Assembly (NCBI GenBank): GCA_026168455.1 | Contig: CM047430.1 | Location: 70,595,044 to 70,659,043, forward strand | Source: Theocolax elegans | Lineage: Eukaryota; Arthropoda; Insecta; Hymenoptera; Cerocephalidae | Reading direction: 5' to 3' | Length of the DNA: 64,000 nucleotides | Part shown: piece after piece, positions 52,084-64,000 of the stretch | How positions within the stretch are numbered: the first letter of the stretch is position 1 | How the letters are laid out: each line of letters opens with the position of its first letter | Position numbers and translations under genes: made by a program | The notes under the pieces: model-generated | What the model was told of the DNA's origin: nothing | The model's database searches: none | The model's input: the letters and a program-made list of their open reading frames with translations, nothing else

Positions 52084-53724
52084 GCAATAGCTAATAACTA
52101 TGTGAAATAATAAGATTTTACATTTTTATTTCTTTGAAACAAATTTATCGGTTGCTGTTTCTTTCGAAATTCAAATTAAAAAACAAATAGGAATCCAAGA
52201 CGATCAAAAGATAACGATACGTACAATTATTATTATTGAACTAATTAGATTATTTAATAACTTCGATTGTTGATTTGATTTTAAAAAAATGTAGTTTAAA
52301 TCAATTCTATCTGATTTTTCTATCGATAATTGTACGTATAAAACAATAAACGCATCAAACGATCAAAACCATTGTTTTTAATCCTATACATTCCGCATAA
52401 CAAAGACAATAAAAATTAGCTGCGGTATATAGATTAAAATCATTTGAACCATATTCTCAAGATATGCTAATTAAAGGGCGCTGGTATTCGTATCTCTCGG
52501 AAGGATATTTAAAAAATCATGTATTTTGATTTCATAGTTTCGAAACTGATGAATTCTATTATGTTAAAACGATACTTAAACGATGCTTGCGACATTCGGT
52601 TCAAAATTTCTCATGTTACAACGACTCATTAAATGTTTAATCTAGTGTATGTAAAATCGAAACAGAAAAATTATTGTCTTGATTTTCCATTTAATATTTT
52701 GTAAATTAGTAAGTACAATTAGAAATCAATTATATTATGTTGATTTAGAACAATAATAAAAAATTGTTAAATATTTTTTATTAATGAAGATGAAAAGTAT
52801 AAATCTACCCTGTATGTATAATATAGAATTTAAAGAAAAAATATTATGACGATAATAATTGATGGACACATCCACAATTTTAACTTATTTTGGTGACGAT
52901 CGTATGAAAATTCTCAATCTAGATCAGCGTTTCGTCAATTATTACAATCCATACAAGGAAATAAAATATTTCTAAAACGTAGATTTTGCATAGAAATTGT
53001 AGTGCCAGTATGGTTCACATTCTAAAAGAAAACACTACCGACCATCTAGTAAAAATTATTACCCAACGTGTTTAAAATGGCAATCAGATTCTTACATATT
53101 GAGTGAAAAATTTTAAAACTTTTCACCCCGAATATTTGGCTAATTTTAATTAATTTTTTCTCTCCGTGCGTAAGAATCATTGTAACAATATAATTTCTGA
53201 CATATGCCGGACTTCCTTCAAAATATAATTACCATAATCCACCATATGTTTAAAAAGTTATATAAAGCTTTATATTCAAATAAGTAGAGAATACACGATA
53301 AATGACACAAGGGAAGGGCAAGAACAGTCAATAGTTACAGGACGCAAACTCTAAACCACATATACGTTTAGACAAAAAAAAAGGTATGTATATACATGTA
53401 ATTGTTAATTCAAGTTTATGAAACAGTTTGACGAGCAGGAGCGAAAAGATGAGCCGTCGAGATGCAAACACAAAAATTGATGGCGGTCCATTAAAATTGA
53501 TTTTCCCCTCCAGCTTTGAAGATCGAGTGTCTGGGCGCAACGTTTTCCCAGCTGGTCGTTTATCTCGCTGAGCTGTCTGACAGTTAACTCAGAAGTCGCA
53601 CGGAACCCTTGCACTCGCAAGCGCGCATTATATATCCCTTTCTCCCGGTATACGTGTGCAAGCGACTCGGGACTTTTGACTTCGTATTAAATCACGAGTC
53701 ACGTTGAAAAAAAATATATAAATC

Positions 53725-53745
53725 TGTGTGTGTGTGTGTGTGTGT
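53725..53745. repeat. TG dinucleotide microsatellite
   Basis: About 10 TG units. Confidence 0.9.
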
Positions 53746-56700
53746 ATGTGTACACACGTATATATAATACAAAAATTGTACCTTCGTTAGCAAATATTTA
53801 TTCGGAATTGATTGACAGGGTCTGGGATGAACCTTCGGTTAGATCAATTTTGTCAAAGTTCATTTGTGGATTGATGCGAGATGCATTTCTCGGAGTCGTA
53901 TATGTATGCGAAAGAAAAATAATATAAATATAAAATATAAAGAAAACCAATTTTCATCGGTATTAAATATTTTATTTTTTACGGACATAACAGAATAAAA
54001 GACAAAGTCTTTCATTAAACAAAACTAAAAGAGAATTATAGTTTGCAACTGTATGCGTTATAAACAGATTTCAAATTAGCTTCGAGGAATGTATAATTTA
54101 AACTCTATATACTTGCTAATTTAAGACAGGTTATCTACCTAGTAAAAACATCGTTTAATTATTTTTTAAAGCGTCGAACTACGGTATACATCTCTATAAA
54201 TAACGCGAAAAAGTATGTCTGACGCGCATTAAGTCGTATGCTGTGTACCGTATTCCGTAATTAACAGTCATTACCAGCGTAATGGAAATATTTCGTCGTC
54301 GAGTATGAAGGACAATGGAAAAATAATTTTCCGACAAACAATGATAAATCAATTTTTTTTTTAACAACAAAATCGAAAAATTGAACAATTTTATCAACGA
54401 TCTCTTTGAAACATAAAAAAAAACCGCCCAAAACTCGATTCCTCGTATAGTTGCAAGAGAGCGACCCGTATAGAAGAAATCGCAGTCGATCGCAGGACGT
54501 GAGAGTATTTCTAGAGGGTAAAACAGATTTTAAACTCTCTGTTTAAGGGACGCTCGACTTTCCCCTCATTTATTATCGCCTCGATTACAAAAGGAAGCCG
54601 ATTCCTAGGAAAGTATAGGATTCCTCTTTCTCGGTCTCAGTCTCCGCGACTCAATTTCGATCTTATACATCGGCCTACAAAAGGTTTCACGCGCGTTTAT
54701 ATACACATCGTGAGCATATACATATATATATACACACGAAGCCGCAAGTTGTTATCTTCGTAGGCCATCGTACTCCCGCGGCACCAACTTCTCTTTCTTC
54801 CTTCACCATGGTCTCTTTTCCCTTTCTCATTTGCATATAGGTAGTTCCTCTCGTACGTTATTGTTTACTCTCTCGAATTTCGCGGCAATTCTATCGGTCG
54901 ACTATACTGCACATATTTTCCTTTTCACCTTTTCTGTTTCTCTTTTTGAACAAATCTTTACGACGCTCTCGTTAATCATTTTATTCAACTTTTTTTTCCC
55001 CTCTTTTCTTTAATATGTGTTTGTGTGTGTGTTCTGTCGTAAGTACGCTGTATTCGATTTCGAAAATGAGCGCGTCGTGACTTCGAGACCGTGGGTATGC
55101 TTCATTTACGAGAATTGCGAAATAACTTTATTAATTTTAATTTATTAGGTGTACAACGTATAAAGCACGAATAAATAATTATTACGTCTATACACTTTGT
55201 TTTTATGGTGTTCGTGGCAGTGTCGTTATTTCTTTTAATCAACCGTGTAATTTTTATGACTCTAATCTCGATTGTCTTTCGTCTAGATGATATTTTATTT
55301 ATACGTTATGCACGCTCTAAATAGATCAATCTGTTATTTTACGTTTGTGTGCAGAGTTCGTTACTGCTACTCGAGAAAAAAAATTGTATTCAAAATTACT
55401 ATTTATTTAAATAATTAATGTACTTATCATCATAAATAAAATTATTATAATATTTATAATTTATAGTAAAGCTTATTAATACGAAGGTATTCATCTTTGT
55501 TATAACTATATACCCTGCAGTAGAAATGGAAGGGATGTTGTGATACGATATAAATTAACCATTTTTAAAAATCGGTTGAAAAGACTTCGTTATCTAATGT
55601 ATAAATATCTGTTTTTAATAACAAAGAATTAAAAAGTTTATTAACCAAAAACTACTCATTTGACTAAAAATGATGAATGAGGCCATGGGTAATTAATGAG
55701 CCAGAATATTGTTTCTATCAACTTCAAAATACTCTATTTCTACTAGAAAATATACTAATTATTTACTTCTGATAGTATACACTAATGTTTATTATGGAGC
55801 AATTTTTTCAGTATGTTAATGTTAATGACAGATATTTTTATTATCTGCATCTATATTTTTATTATACGAATTAAACGTAGATGAAAATGTAAGAATATTT
55901 AGTTTTACGTAAAATATTAAATGCACGATTCGGGTTTAGGTCGGGACTGCAAACCTTTTCAAAAGCAATTATCATACTATATCATAAAGCTGATACAGTC
56001 TCGATAATTCTCTCCACACCCAAGGGAAAAACTCACAATAATTCGCAAGATAATCAAGATGAACGTTCGCGAGAAATGAAAAAAAAAGGATAATATTATT
56101 GTACAAAATCATTCCATTATTTTTTTTCGTTTTGTAGAAAGAAGAAGGAAAGGCGGTGAAATAATTGCAATCGTTATAAAAAATCTCAAAACGATATTTT
56201 TCAAGCTCGAATCTCTTGACATTTGGCCGTGCGTAAACTATCCAGCTTGGTTATATCTTTCTAGAGGTTTGACTTTACGGCATTCCATGGCTCAAGATGT
56301 ATATCTGCGCGTTTCGGCACGCGCTGTTAAAGGAACCAAGCGGTATGACGAGCGGTAAGGTCGTTGGTACCAAGTTTTATACAGGTATACGTATATAAGA
56401 AAAGCTCGTAATCCTTTCCGTCCTGTGTGCGAGCGCTGCGAGTTACGTGCGCGTAGATATATATATATATACCAACCCATACACACCTTTTGTTCCGGCG
56501 CGCTTCTGTCATTTTCGTTACGGTTCCGCGAAAGTCGACAAGTATAACGACGAGGTCGTTGCTACGCTCTCACTTGAGATAATTCACTATAATCGCGTTG
56601 CGTGTAATACACCTGATTGATCGATTTCGCACCGGTTAATAAGGAGACAAGTCATTGGGTCATGCTGTGGATAAAAAAATAAGAGTTTGTCAGGTGCTTT

Positions 56701-57802
56701 TATCAGCATCGAGATATCACCGAATTTTACGGTTATTCTATCTATTTTTATAGTTTTTTATTGCTCCAACATCTTCGCAGTATATCTTAGATAAACTTTA
56801 AGATTGGAGTAATAATCACTTGTTTAAATTATCATTAAACATTACAATTTATAGAAAAAAATTTTTTTTCCTTAAAGATTTTAATTAATTATTAGAAGGT
56901 AATTATCCAACATTTCATAAAATTTCATGACCTATAGGCTGATTTTCCTTCTAAGTAAAAGGTAGCTATGTCGATTGAGAAAAAAAGTGTGATCTATTTA
57001 GGAACGCGCGTGCGAAATACCTTGCCTAGAAAGGAATTTCTTTTTTGTTTGAAAAACAGCCTGAAGCGTAATTTTTTTTTAAGGATGTGACGATTAGAAA
57101 GTGTACTTCGGTTTAATCATTTTTCTGCGTACACACATTAATTACAACTATGTATTTGATCGTATAAACGTGTAACTCGCTATTTAACCTTAAATAATTT
57201 TGAGGTAATATACGTCGATGTGCAGAATTATGAAAATCTTATATAAATGAAAAAATAATATTTTCAATAGTAATATTATAATATTAGTTCTGTAAAAAGC
57301 CGAAATTAAAAATGCTTACTAATACATGTTTTACCACCGTCATAGCTCGTATTTCCGATTTGCGTTAGGAGAGGAATTCCTGATAAAACGTTATCTTTGT
57401 AAAAGTTGCATATTTACTTTGAATTTTTAAAATCTTAAACTTTCAATAACGTAATTCAATACTTAGGGTATACAAATTTATTAGCCTTAGTATTTTGTAA
57501 AAATTATACTAATCAACATGTACGACGCAACGGCTTATACGGAACAAAAAAAAATATCAAGAATTAGTTCCTGATTAGAAACTCGTTCCTTGTCAGTGTT
57601 ATATTTATTGATTATAACGTATGCGAAGCACACCAAAAACTTTACGATTATTAAATTTCAAATTATGGAAAAATAATTAATTTTTTTTCTATTTTATATT
57701 GATGATTAACCGAGTTAATCGCACAAAACTTTTTTAGCACTTTAAGCTTTTTAATATATTTGTTTCTACATACACTTACACGAAGAAAAATATGATAGAT
57801 AA

Positions 57803-57895
57803 ATATTACTATTTTAATGATAATAGGATAACAGACTTGTGTCTCTACATAGAAACACAAGTCTGTCTTGCGTTTACCATTATAAAGTAGTAAAT
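57803..57895. other. Long hairpin with perfect 12 bp inner stem
   Basis: ACAGACTTGTGT at 57831-57842 is exactly complementary to ACACAAGTCTGT at 57855-57866 around a 12 nt loop. The flanks continue to pair imperfectly: TTACTATTT...TAATGATAA on the left against TTACCATTATAAAGTAGTAA on the right, with G-U wobbles and small bulges. That gives arms of about 40 nt, the size and irregularity of an animal microRNA precursor. It could equally be a very short palindromic transposon. No known insect microRNA is recognised. Confidence 0.65.
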
Positions 57896-60020
57896 ATATT
57901 TATGTACCATACATTTGTCAGTGCACATTTTGTTCTAACGTATAGACATACATACATTAAGCCTATCTTAATTTTTCGTTGTGCTTTATAGTAATTATTA
58001 AGAGATATTTACAAGCTGTAATAAAATTCTGATAATCTAAAGGAACATTCTAATAGACCATTTATCTGAGTGTAGATTATTCAACTAATTGACTAAATAA
58101 AAAAGACTAATTTAAGAGTGAGTATATTAGAAAGAAAAATTAACATAAACACAGTTTGACACGCATCCTTAAATTTTGAAACGATCAAAACTCACTCGGG
58201 GGCGTTATTCAATGCAATATCGATGTAGGTGACCTCCTCTTTTAATTAGCATAGTCACTACTCACCTCGCTGACTTTTACATCGCGTAAGATAGCTTCAT
58301 TAGCTCCGGGATTATATTCGCTCCGAGAAAGTAAGCGCTTCTGTGTGTATATATATATATGTATACCGGAGCGCGCAACTCTTTAGAAAATCTCAAGATA
58401 TTGCTATATATACTTATATACACCGAGAGAGCAGTCATCCCAACAGAACCGAATAGATAAAGTCGCTTAATACGCCCGGTTCATTCGTTTTCTTCGTACA
58501 ATTTTTCCAACCTGGACCGCTTTTCTCGTCATTCAAGCTAAAACATAGCGCGAGAGGGGAGAGGAGAGATGACGGTTCTTATCGGCAAGGAGCCTCAACC
58601 TATATGCCGCTTTTGTCGAAGGCCATTTATATGTTGACTCATCGGTCTTCGTACAACGCGTGAAAGCTAATACGAGATGACCGATCTAGTAGTAATCTTC
58701 CTTAAGTAGTAACATATTTTCATCTTAGGCATGTATATATATATATACATATATATACATGTACATGTATACACAATACGAAACGGGGCTGGCTCGATCA
58801 AAGATTGACATGTTATTCAGATACTTGTTGACTTGTAATCATTGTTCGGTATATAGTGAATGACAAATCAATAGGCTTCATCATCATCATCGCTCTTGTA
58901 AAGCAGGTTCTTTTACGAGGTATATACCTATTGAATATTAGCATCTAATTGGTATATATAAAACTACGTGCGTTATTTCTATAACCATCGAAATTTCCCT
59001 TTCGATACAGGGAGGTATTCTTCTTTCTTTTATTTTTATTTTTTCAATGGCAATGCTCGTGCGTTCGGAATACCTTTTTTGGTGAAATTAGGTGAAGGGC
59101 GATTTCTTGCTTTTCTTTTGCCTTCGACGAACGCCATGAGACTTTTTTACATGGAAAGAAAGTTCAGTTAAGATCGTTTTATATTTACCTTTATTAAAAC
59201 GACCATCGGTATTGTAAATTTATGTCTTTCTTTTAATTATATCTATATATACTGTAACGTTATATTGTAATATTAAATATGACGATTAGAGTAAAAAAGA
59301 TATTTTGAAAGTAGCGAGTGATATTTTGTACATGATAAAGTGAACGAGATTGAAAAATAAAATTAAAGCAAAATTTATTTTACGGTAACGAGGTAATTAA
59401 TAAATTAATATATTAATATTAATATATACATATATTACAAAGGTCTTATTAACGTTGTATCGGATATTGGCCATTCGCTTACGAATATATTACAATTACG
59501 AGTGGAACAACATTGTTTAAAAATCTATTTCACACAAGAGTGATTAGGTTAATAAGACGCCTTTCATTAAAAGAAAAATCCCATTCATTACGATATTCCT
59601 TAACAATAAATTACCAAATTCAACTTGCGCGCGTGCACGATCCGCAAATGACTTTCTCTCTTGCATAAATGTAAAAAGGAAAAAAAAAATCATCCGTGTC
59701 ACTCAAAACGCCTTGATTCTAAATTCGCGAATAACGAACGGCTGAAAAAACATTTAGTGAGTATACAAAAATTTAATAAAATCAAATATAGCACTCGCGA
59801 AATGTTCTACGAACTCGGCGCAATATATCAACGAATAAAAGAAAATGTGTGTCATAGACTTTTGCATTTGAAAAGCGAGACACTTTGTAGACAAAGTAGC
59901 GCATTTACATACAAACGTTCGAGACGAATCAAAGAATATAGGACTTGCGATATATTAATTTTAACCGCAGCTGCCTAATTTCAAGAGAAAAATATGATAT
60001 ACTGCTCTCTGTGTGTGTCC

Positions 60021-60022
<2 letters not shown>

Positions 60023-60051
<29 letters not shown>
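60023..60051. repeat. GT dinucleotide microsatellite
   Basis: About 14 GT units, then GAGTGTGAGTGT. Confidence 0.92.
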
Positions 60052-60054
<3 letters not shown>

Positions 60055-60280
60055 TGTGAGTGTATACACCTTATATAGAAAGAGAGGGAAATAGAGGAAT
60101 AGCGTGGCTAATGAAGGCATCGCGCGATGAAGGCTGGAGCTTGGTAATAAAGTTTCTAATTTTAAATTGAAATAACTGCAGTCGCAATCGAAGCAACGGA
60201 GCGACGCGGGATGCAAGAACGTTGACGGCTTACTTCGCTTTCCACGTTTACGCAAATAGGTAAACTTTGTTTATCCTAGC

Positions 60281-60281
60281 T

Positions 60282-60311
<30 letters not shown>
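60281..60311. repeat. TTC trinucleotide microsatellite
   Basis: About 10 TTC units. Confidence 0.95.
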
Positions 60312-60312
<1 letters not shown>

Positions 60313-61595
60313 TACTTCAATGGATTTCGATGTTTAGGTTTTACTTTTTTTATTAATATTATTGCGTTACATATCAATGTTGAATAATTGCGTAAAGTAA
60401 CAAATTTTATATATCCTAGATAATGCATAGTATAATTTATAGATTATATACAGTGTTATATTATTATAATAAGAAATACGCATACCATCTTAATCGTTTA
60501 ATACTCAAATTGTAAAATGCATTTTGATAAATGTACGTAATAAGAAATACACTTTGAGTGACGTTTCTCCAAATATTTTAACCGAATATAATCGCCAAAA
60601 ATTTAAATCACGCAGAAAATCTGACGGTTATACGTACACACGACGATCGTATTTTTTGTCGCGGAAACTAAACGATCCATATAAACATCGTTTATGCTAA
60701 TCATTCCGGTAAAATCTTGAAATTGGACTTCTTTGATCGTCATTTCGCATACTTGGCTATCAAGATCCTGCGTCCGTAGCACCGATCTGAATTACCTTTT
60801 CAAGGCGACTCGCGTATCTAATTCGAGCGCCTTATATATACATATACCATACGCGTGCATAATCCGCATGCATTTGAAAACGTAATCCAGGGATACTCTC
60901 TCCGAGGAGTAGAAGTACAAACTACGACCCCATTTTAAAAAAATCAATTATTTTGTTTTTATAAATGGATCGTTTTTTTTTATAAAATAAACAAATATTT
61001 TTGTTATAATTTTTTATATCGGGATCAGTTATGATTACACGCGAGTAAATTACGATTTACAACGAAATGACTACGAATTTTCAACCGTTACTATTTGAAT
61101 TCGGCGCGCTTCACGCGTTTTTCCATTGACGGAACGTTTGACCAATAAATCGTTTAAAAATAACTCTGTACCGATTATATAATGGATGAATCGTTGTGTT
61201 TATATATATATATATATTATAATGTGGACGTTGAACAAAATAATTATTTCAAATTAATAATTTTCGCACACTCTGCACTAAATTACAATGTTAAATATAT
61301 ATCTATTTAAACATAAATGAAATAACTAGGTACCTCTCAACTAAAATAAACTATAATCGTTCATTGACATATTATGATAATAAATAACGATCGTACCCAC
61401 GATCGTTGATAAACAAACTAGCGTACTCACTTTAATTACCATATACCCTACATAAATAATGAAAAATTAACCTACAAATATTTTTTCTTGTCGAGAGTAT
61501 ACGTATAAATTTAACTCTCTCGCGACAAATGATAAATATAAATCTCGATGGTGATACTAGAAGGTAAGAAAGAAGGAAGGAAAGAAAGAAAGAGG

Positions 61596-61602
<7 letters not shown>

Positions 61603-61630
<28 letters not shown>
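61603..61630. repeat. GA dinucleotide microsatellite with GAAA/GGAA lead-in
   Basis: About 14 GA units, preceded by degenerate purine tetranucleotide repeats from 61561. Confidence 0.92.
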
Positions 61631-64000
61631 TTAATGATTACGAAATAAACACCGGTCTCTATGAAATTATATGAAATCAAGAGGAAAATAACGTAGACAG
61701 AGGAACGTTCCATATCAGCTTATACGGGCAGTTATTCAAATGCTCTACGACACATCGAGTCGAACAACGCACATATCTCCAGTAGGAGTTGAATGTTGTT
61801 TTGCGCGAGAAAAAGTTGCACAATGTGTATTCCGGCGTGACGCGCCACACATTCGCACAGATTAGACCAGCTAGATAATGTTACTTAGTGGTTGATTTTA
61901 TAAAAACGATCGCTATAAATCATTCAAATGAATAATATATAGAAAAAATGAGAAAGGTTGCAGAAAACACCTGACGCGTTACAATGAAACCGACGTTCTC
62001 GATTTTATAATATTTATGCGCACCAGTTCTATATGTACGCGAAATTCCCGTATATACCTGAAATATTTACCGTAATAAATTAAAACCTGTAGCTTACCGT
62101 TCAAATTGAAATTATATCTCGAGGATGAAAAATATAAAACGTATTAGATCATCGGGTTTGGAAGAAGAAAAAAAAATTGTTTATAATTTGCAGCACGAGT
62201 GTATGTATACGCGAGCGCGCGGTGCGAGATATTTTACCTTCGCAGATATTTTATGAATGTGGTTCTAATCATAAGTCGCCTACGATTATAGGTTTGTACT
62301 TTTAATACCAGAGGGGCTAACGATAAATCATGTCGTCTGGACAAAGACACTGACGTATTAAGTCGATTATCATACGACTCGCCTTCGGAAATCGATGCAA
62401 ATCAACCTTTCGCCTCTCCGTGTCCTACGTGGTTAAACTAACATTTTTTTAACGTCATTTTTAGTCAAACGGGAGAAAGATTAGCGTGTGTTACGTAAAG
62501 AAAGCTTCCTTATATATATATACTCTGATTATCGGACAGTTTTGATCCATAAATTTTCATAAGGTGTCACGCTAATTACACATTGAAACGCGTATTGGAA
62601 AATTTTAAATTATCGCATTTCGTGTAGTTGGGATAAACATTTTTTGAAACTCTAAATACCTCGTTGATATGGAAATCTGAATAAAATAATTATACGAAAA
62701 ATCAGTCACGCGAAACTAAAACCCGCGCGTTATTTTCACCATACGGTTAACCCTCAGGATCACGATAAAACAAAAACTTGATACTCTAATATCCACGTCC
62801 GCGGAAGTGTTTGGAAACCTTTTTCATCTTACTCCTTGCACTTTCCTTCGAACAACTTATTACCAAAATAATCGGTAATCGAGAGGATAAATATTGGCCT
62901 TTAAAACGCGGCCTTGGTGCAGTGTTAAACGCGGAAGTAACCGCGCGCTTATAACATTGTATATAATGTAAACGATATTTTTTACGTATATGTATACAAA
63001 TTCATCGCGTTTTCCCTCTATTGAACAATGTTCAGTATTATTTCTAGATATTTCGCATTTACACGTTTTTTTTTCGGTGTGGTTGAAAAAAAAGTCCTTT
63101 TTTTTCCTCCGCTAATTTCTAACGCGTGATAAGATCCGACTTTTTCGACGCGGTGTAAACACGTGTTCGAATAACGGGGCCATTAGTTAATTGATATTTA
63201 CAATTTCTATGTTCTTATACACTGGTATATAAAATAATTTATGCGCGCGCAAATACATTTTATAAGCTATATGATTTACGAGCTTACTAAGATGAAATGT
63301 ACATTTATGTATGCGTTTATTTTGACTCTTCGCTGCGTGTACTTTCATATTAACGAATTAAGAACATGCTGGTTTTTATAATTTTTATACTATTTTTTTT
63401 TAGTTAAACGCTGATCGATAAAGCAAATTGTTCAATATTCGGATTCAGGTCAATTTTGGCATTTTATTTCGGAATCATAAATGACAGTAGCGTTAAATTG
63501 AAATTGATATACGTGAATTATTATACTTACACATATATTCTAGTGCAAAAATTAGAATGAACAATGCGATGCAAGATATTGGACATTTGCATGTTATTTC
63601 AATCAAATTAGTTTAATCAGATCTAGATTCTTGAATTTTTTGTAGTCGTTGGATTATTAAATTTTAAATGAGACTTATTAAACATGTACGTCAAAAGTAT
63701 AACTGACCGAAGAAAATAAGAATGTTTCATAGTCAATTTTTCTTAATTAATTATCAATAGAATATACGTAAAAATAAGAGTTGAGTGTACTTCCTATATC
63801 AATAATCTAACTATCATGCTGTATGTCTGTAAAAAAATATCATTGTGTTTTCGAGAACCACCCCTTAATTATATAAATGTCAAGTATATGCATCCTCACA
63901 CATTTTTGGTACGGGATGGTTCTTAAAATCGGAACGATAATTTGATACTCATCAACACTCCTTTTTATATTTTCTGATTTTTACAATTAATTGTAGTACT

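Larger units (their letters stand above)
50469..57802. other. Long non-coding stretch
   Basis: No gene supported. 50469-50870, 51640-52020, 53520-53660 and 54430-54800 are GC-richer; the remainder is AT-rich. Microsatellites: TA near 51447-51461, TTC at 52049-52083, TG at 53725-53745. On the minus strand 53405-53620 is an open frame downstream of a TATATAA (about 53633); it has balanced composition but no recognisable domain. Confidence 0.55.
57896..64000. other. Non-coding stretch to the window end
   Basis: No gene supported. It contains TA runs near 58350, 58734-58757 and 61201-61215, a GT run (60023-60051), a TTC run (60281-60311) and a GA run (61603-61630). A 105-codon plus-strand frame at 59661-59978 starts at TTG, is Lys-rich and has no recognisable domain. 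63360-64000 is AT-rich and featureless. Confidence 0.6.

Noticed and set aside
59661..59978. 105-codon Lys-rich open frame
   Set aside because: No ATG near its start, no recognisable domain, no splice context that can be defended.
1..64000. tRNA, rRNA or known insect microRNA genes
   Set aside because: I looked for tRNA B-box sequence and for the common conserved insect microRNA sequences on the plus strand by eye and found none; a covariance search would be needed to exclude diverged copies or minus-strand genes.

Overview
This window is animal nuclear DNA, AT-rich (about two thirds A+T by eye) but not depleted in CpG, and full of TA, GA/TC, GT/CA and TTC microsatellites. That mix, plus 5'-truncated LINE and TTAA-type foldback elements, suggests an insect, most likely a hymenopteran (ant, bee or wasp). 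This is inference from composition only. No complete protein-coding gene, tRNA, rRNA, CRISPR array or prokaryote-style operon can be supported. The window reads as intergenic or long-intron sequence, and its recognisable content is mobile-element debris, duplications, hairpins and microsatellites.

Layout. 1-584 recurs at 3654-4251: a 0.6 kb direct duplication about 3.65 kb apart, the first ~262 nt nearly identical and the rest indel-rich. 6667-7020 and 19062-19407 are two diverged members of one small TTAA-flanked foldback family, whose arms carry hammerhead-ribozyme-like cores. 9268-9981 is a 714 bp TTAA-flanked foldback element of a second family. It overlaps a direct segmental duplication (9360-11937 and 12507-14071). 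One duplicate holds a 1 kb LINE 3' fragment (10801-11800) and the other retains the empty site. A third, diverged copy of the second foldback family lies at 48974-49527. 42212-43154 looks like a DNA transposon relic with perfect 10 bp inverted ends between TA dinucleotides.

The only stretch I would test as a gene is 46940-47660: a TATAAAG, a GC-richer stretch, and then a 179 bp open block with an acceptor-like and a donor-like flank. It matches no family I recognise. Three strong non-repeat hairpins (3253-3306, 26653-26728, 57803-57895) could be small-RNA precursors or short palindromic elements.

The most promising undescribed item is the TTAA foldback family with hammerhead-like arms. Across the arms of the two copies the order is constant: stem I, CTGATGAG, stem II, CGAAA, short stem III, AUC, stem I. 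Each arm has at least one departure from a working core, so the motif is best read as an ancestral ribozyme now decayed at these loci.
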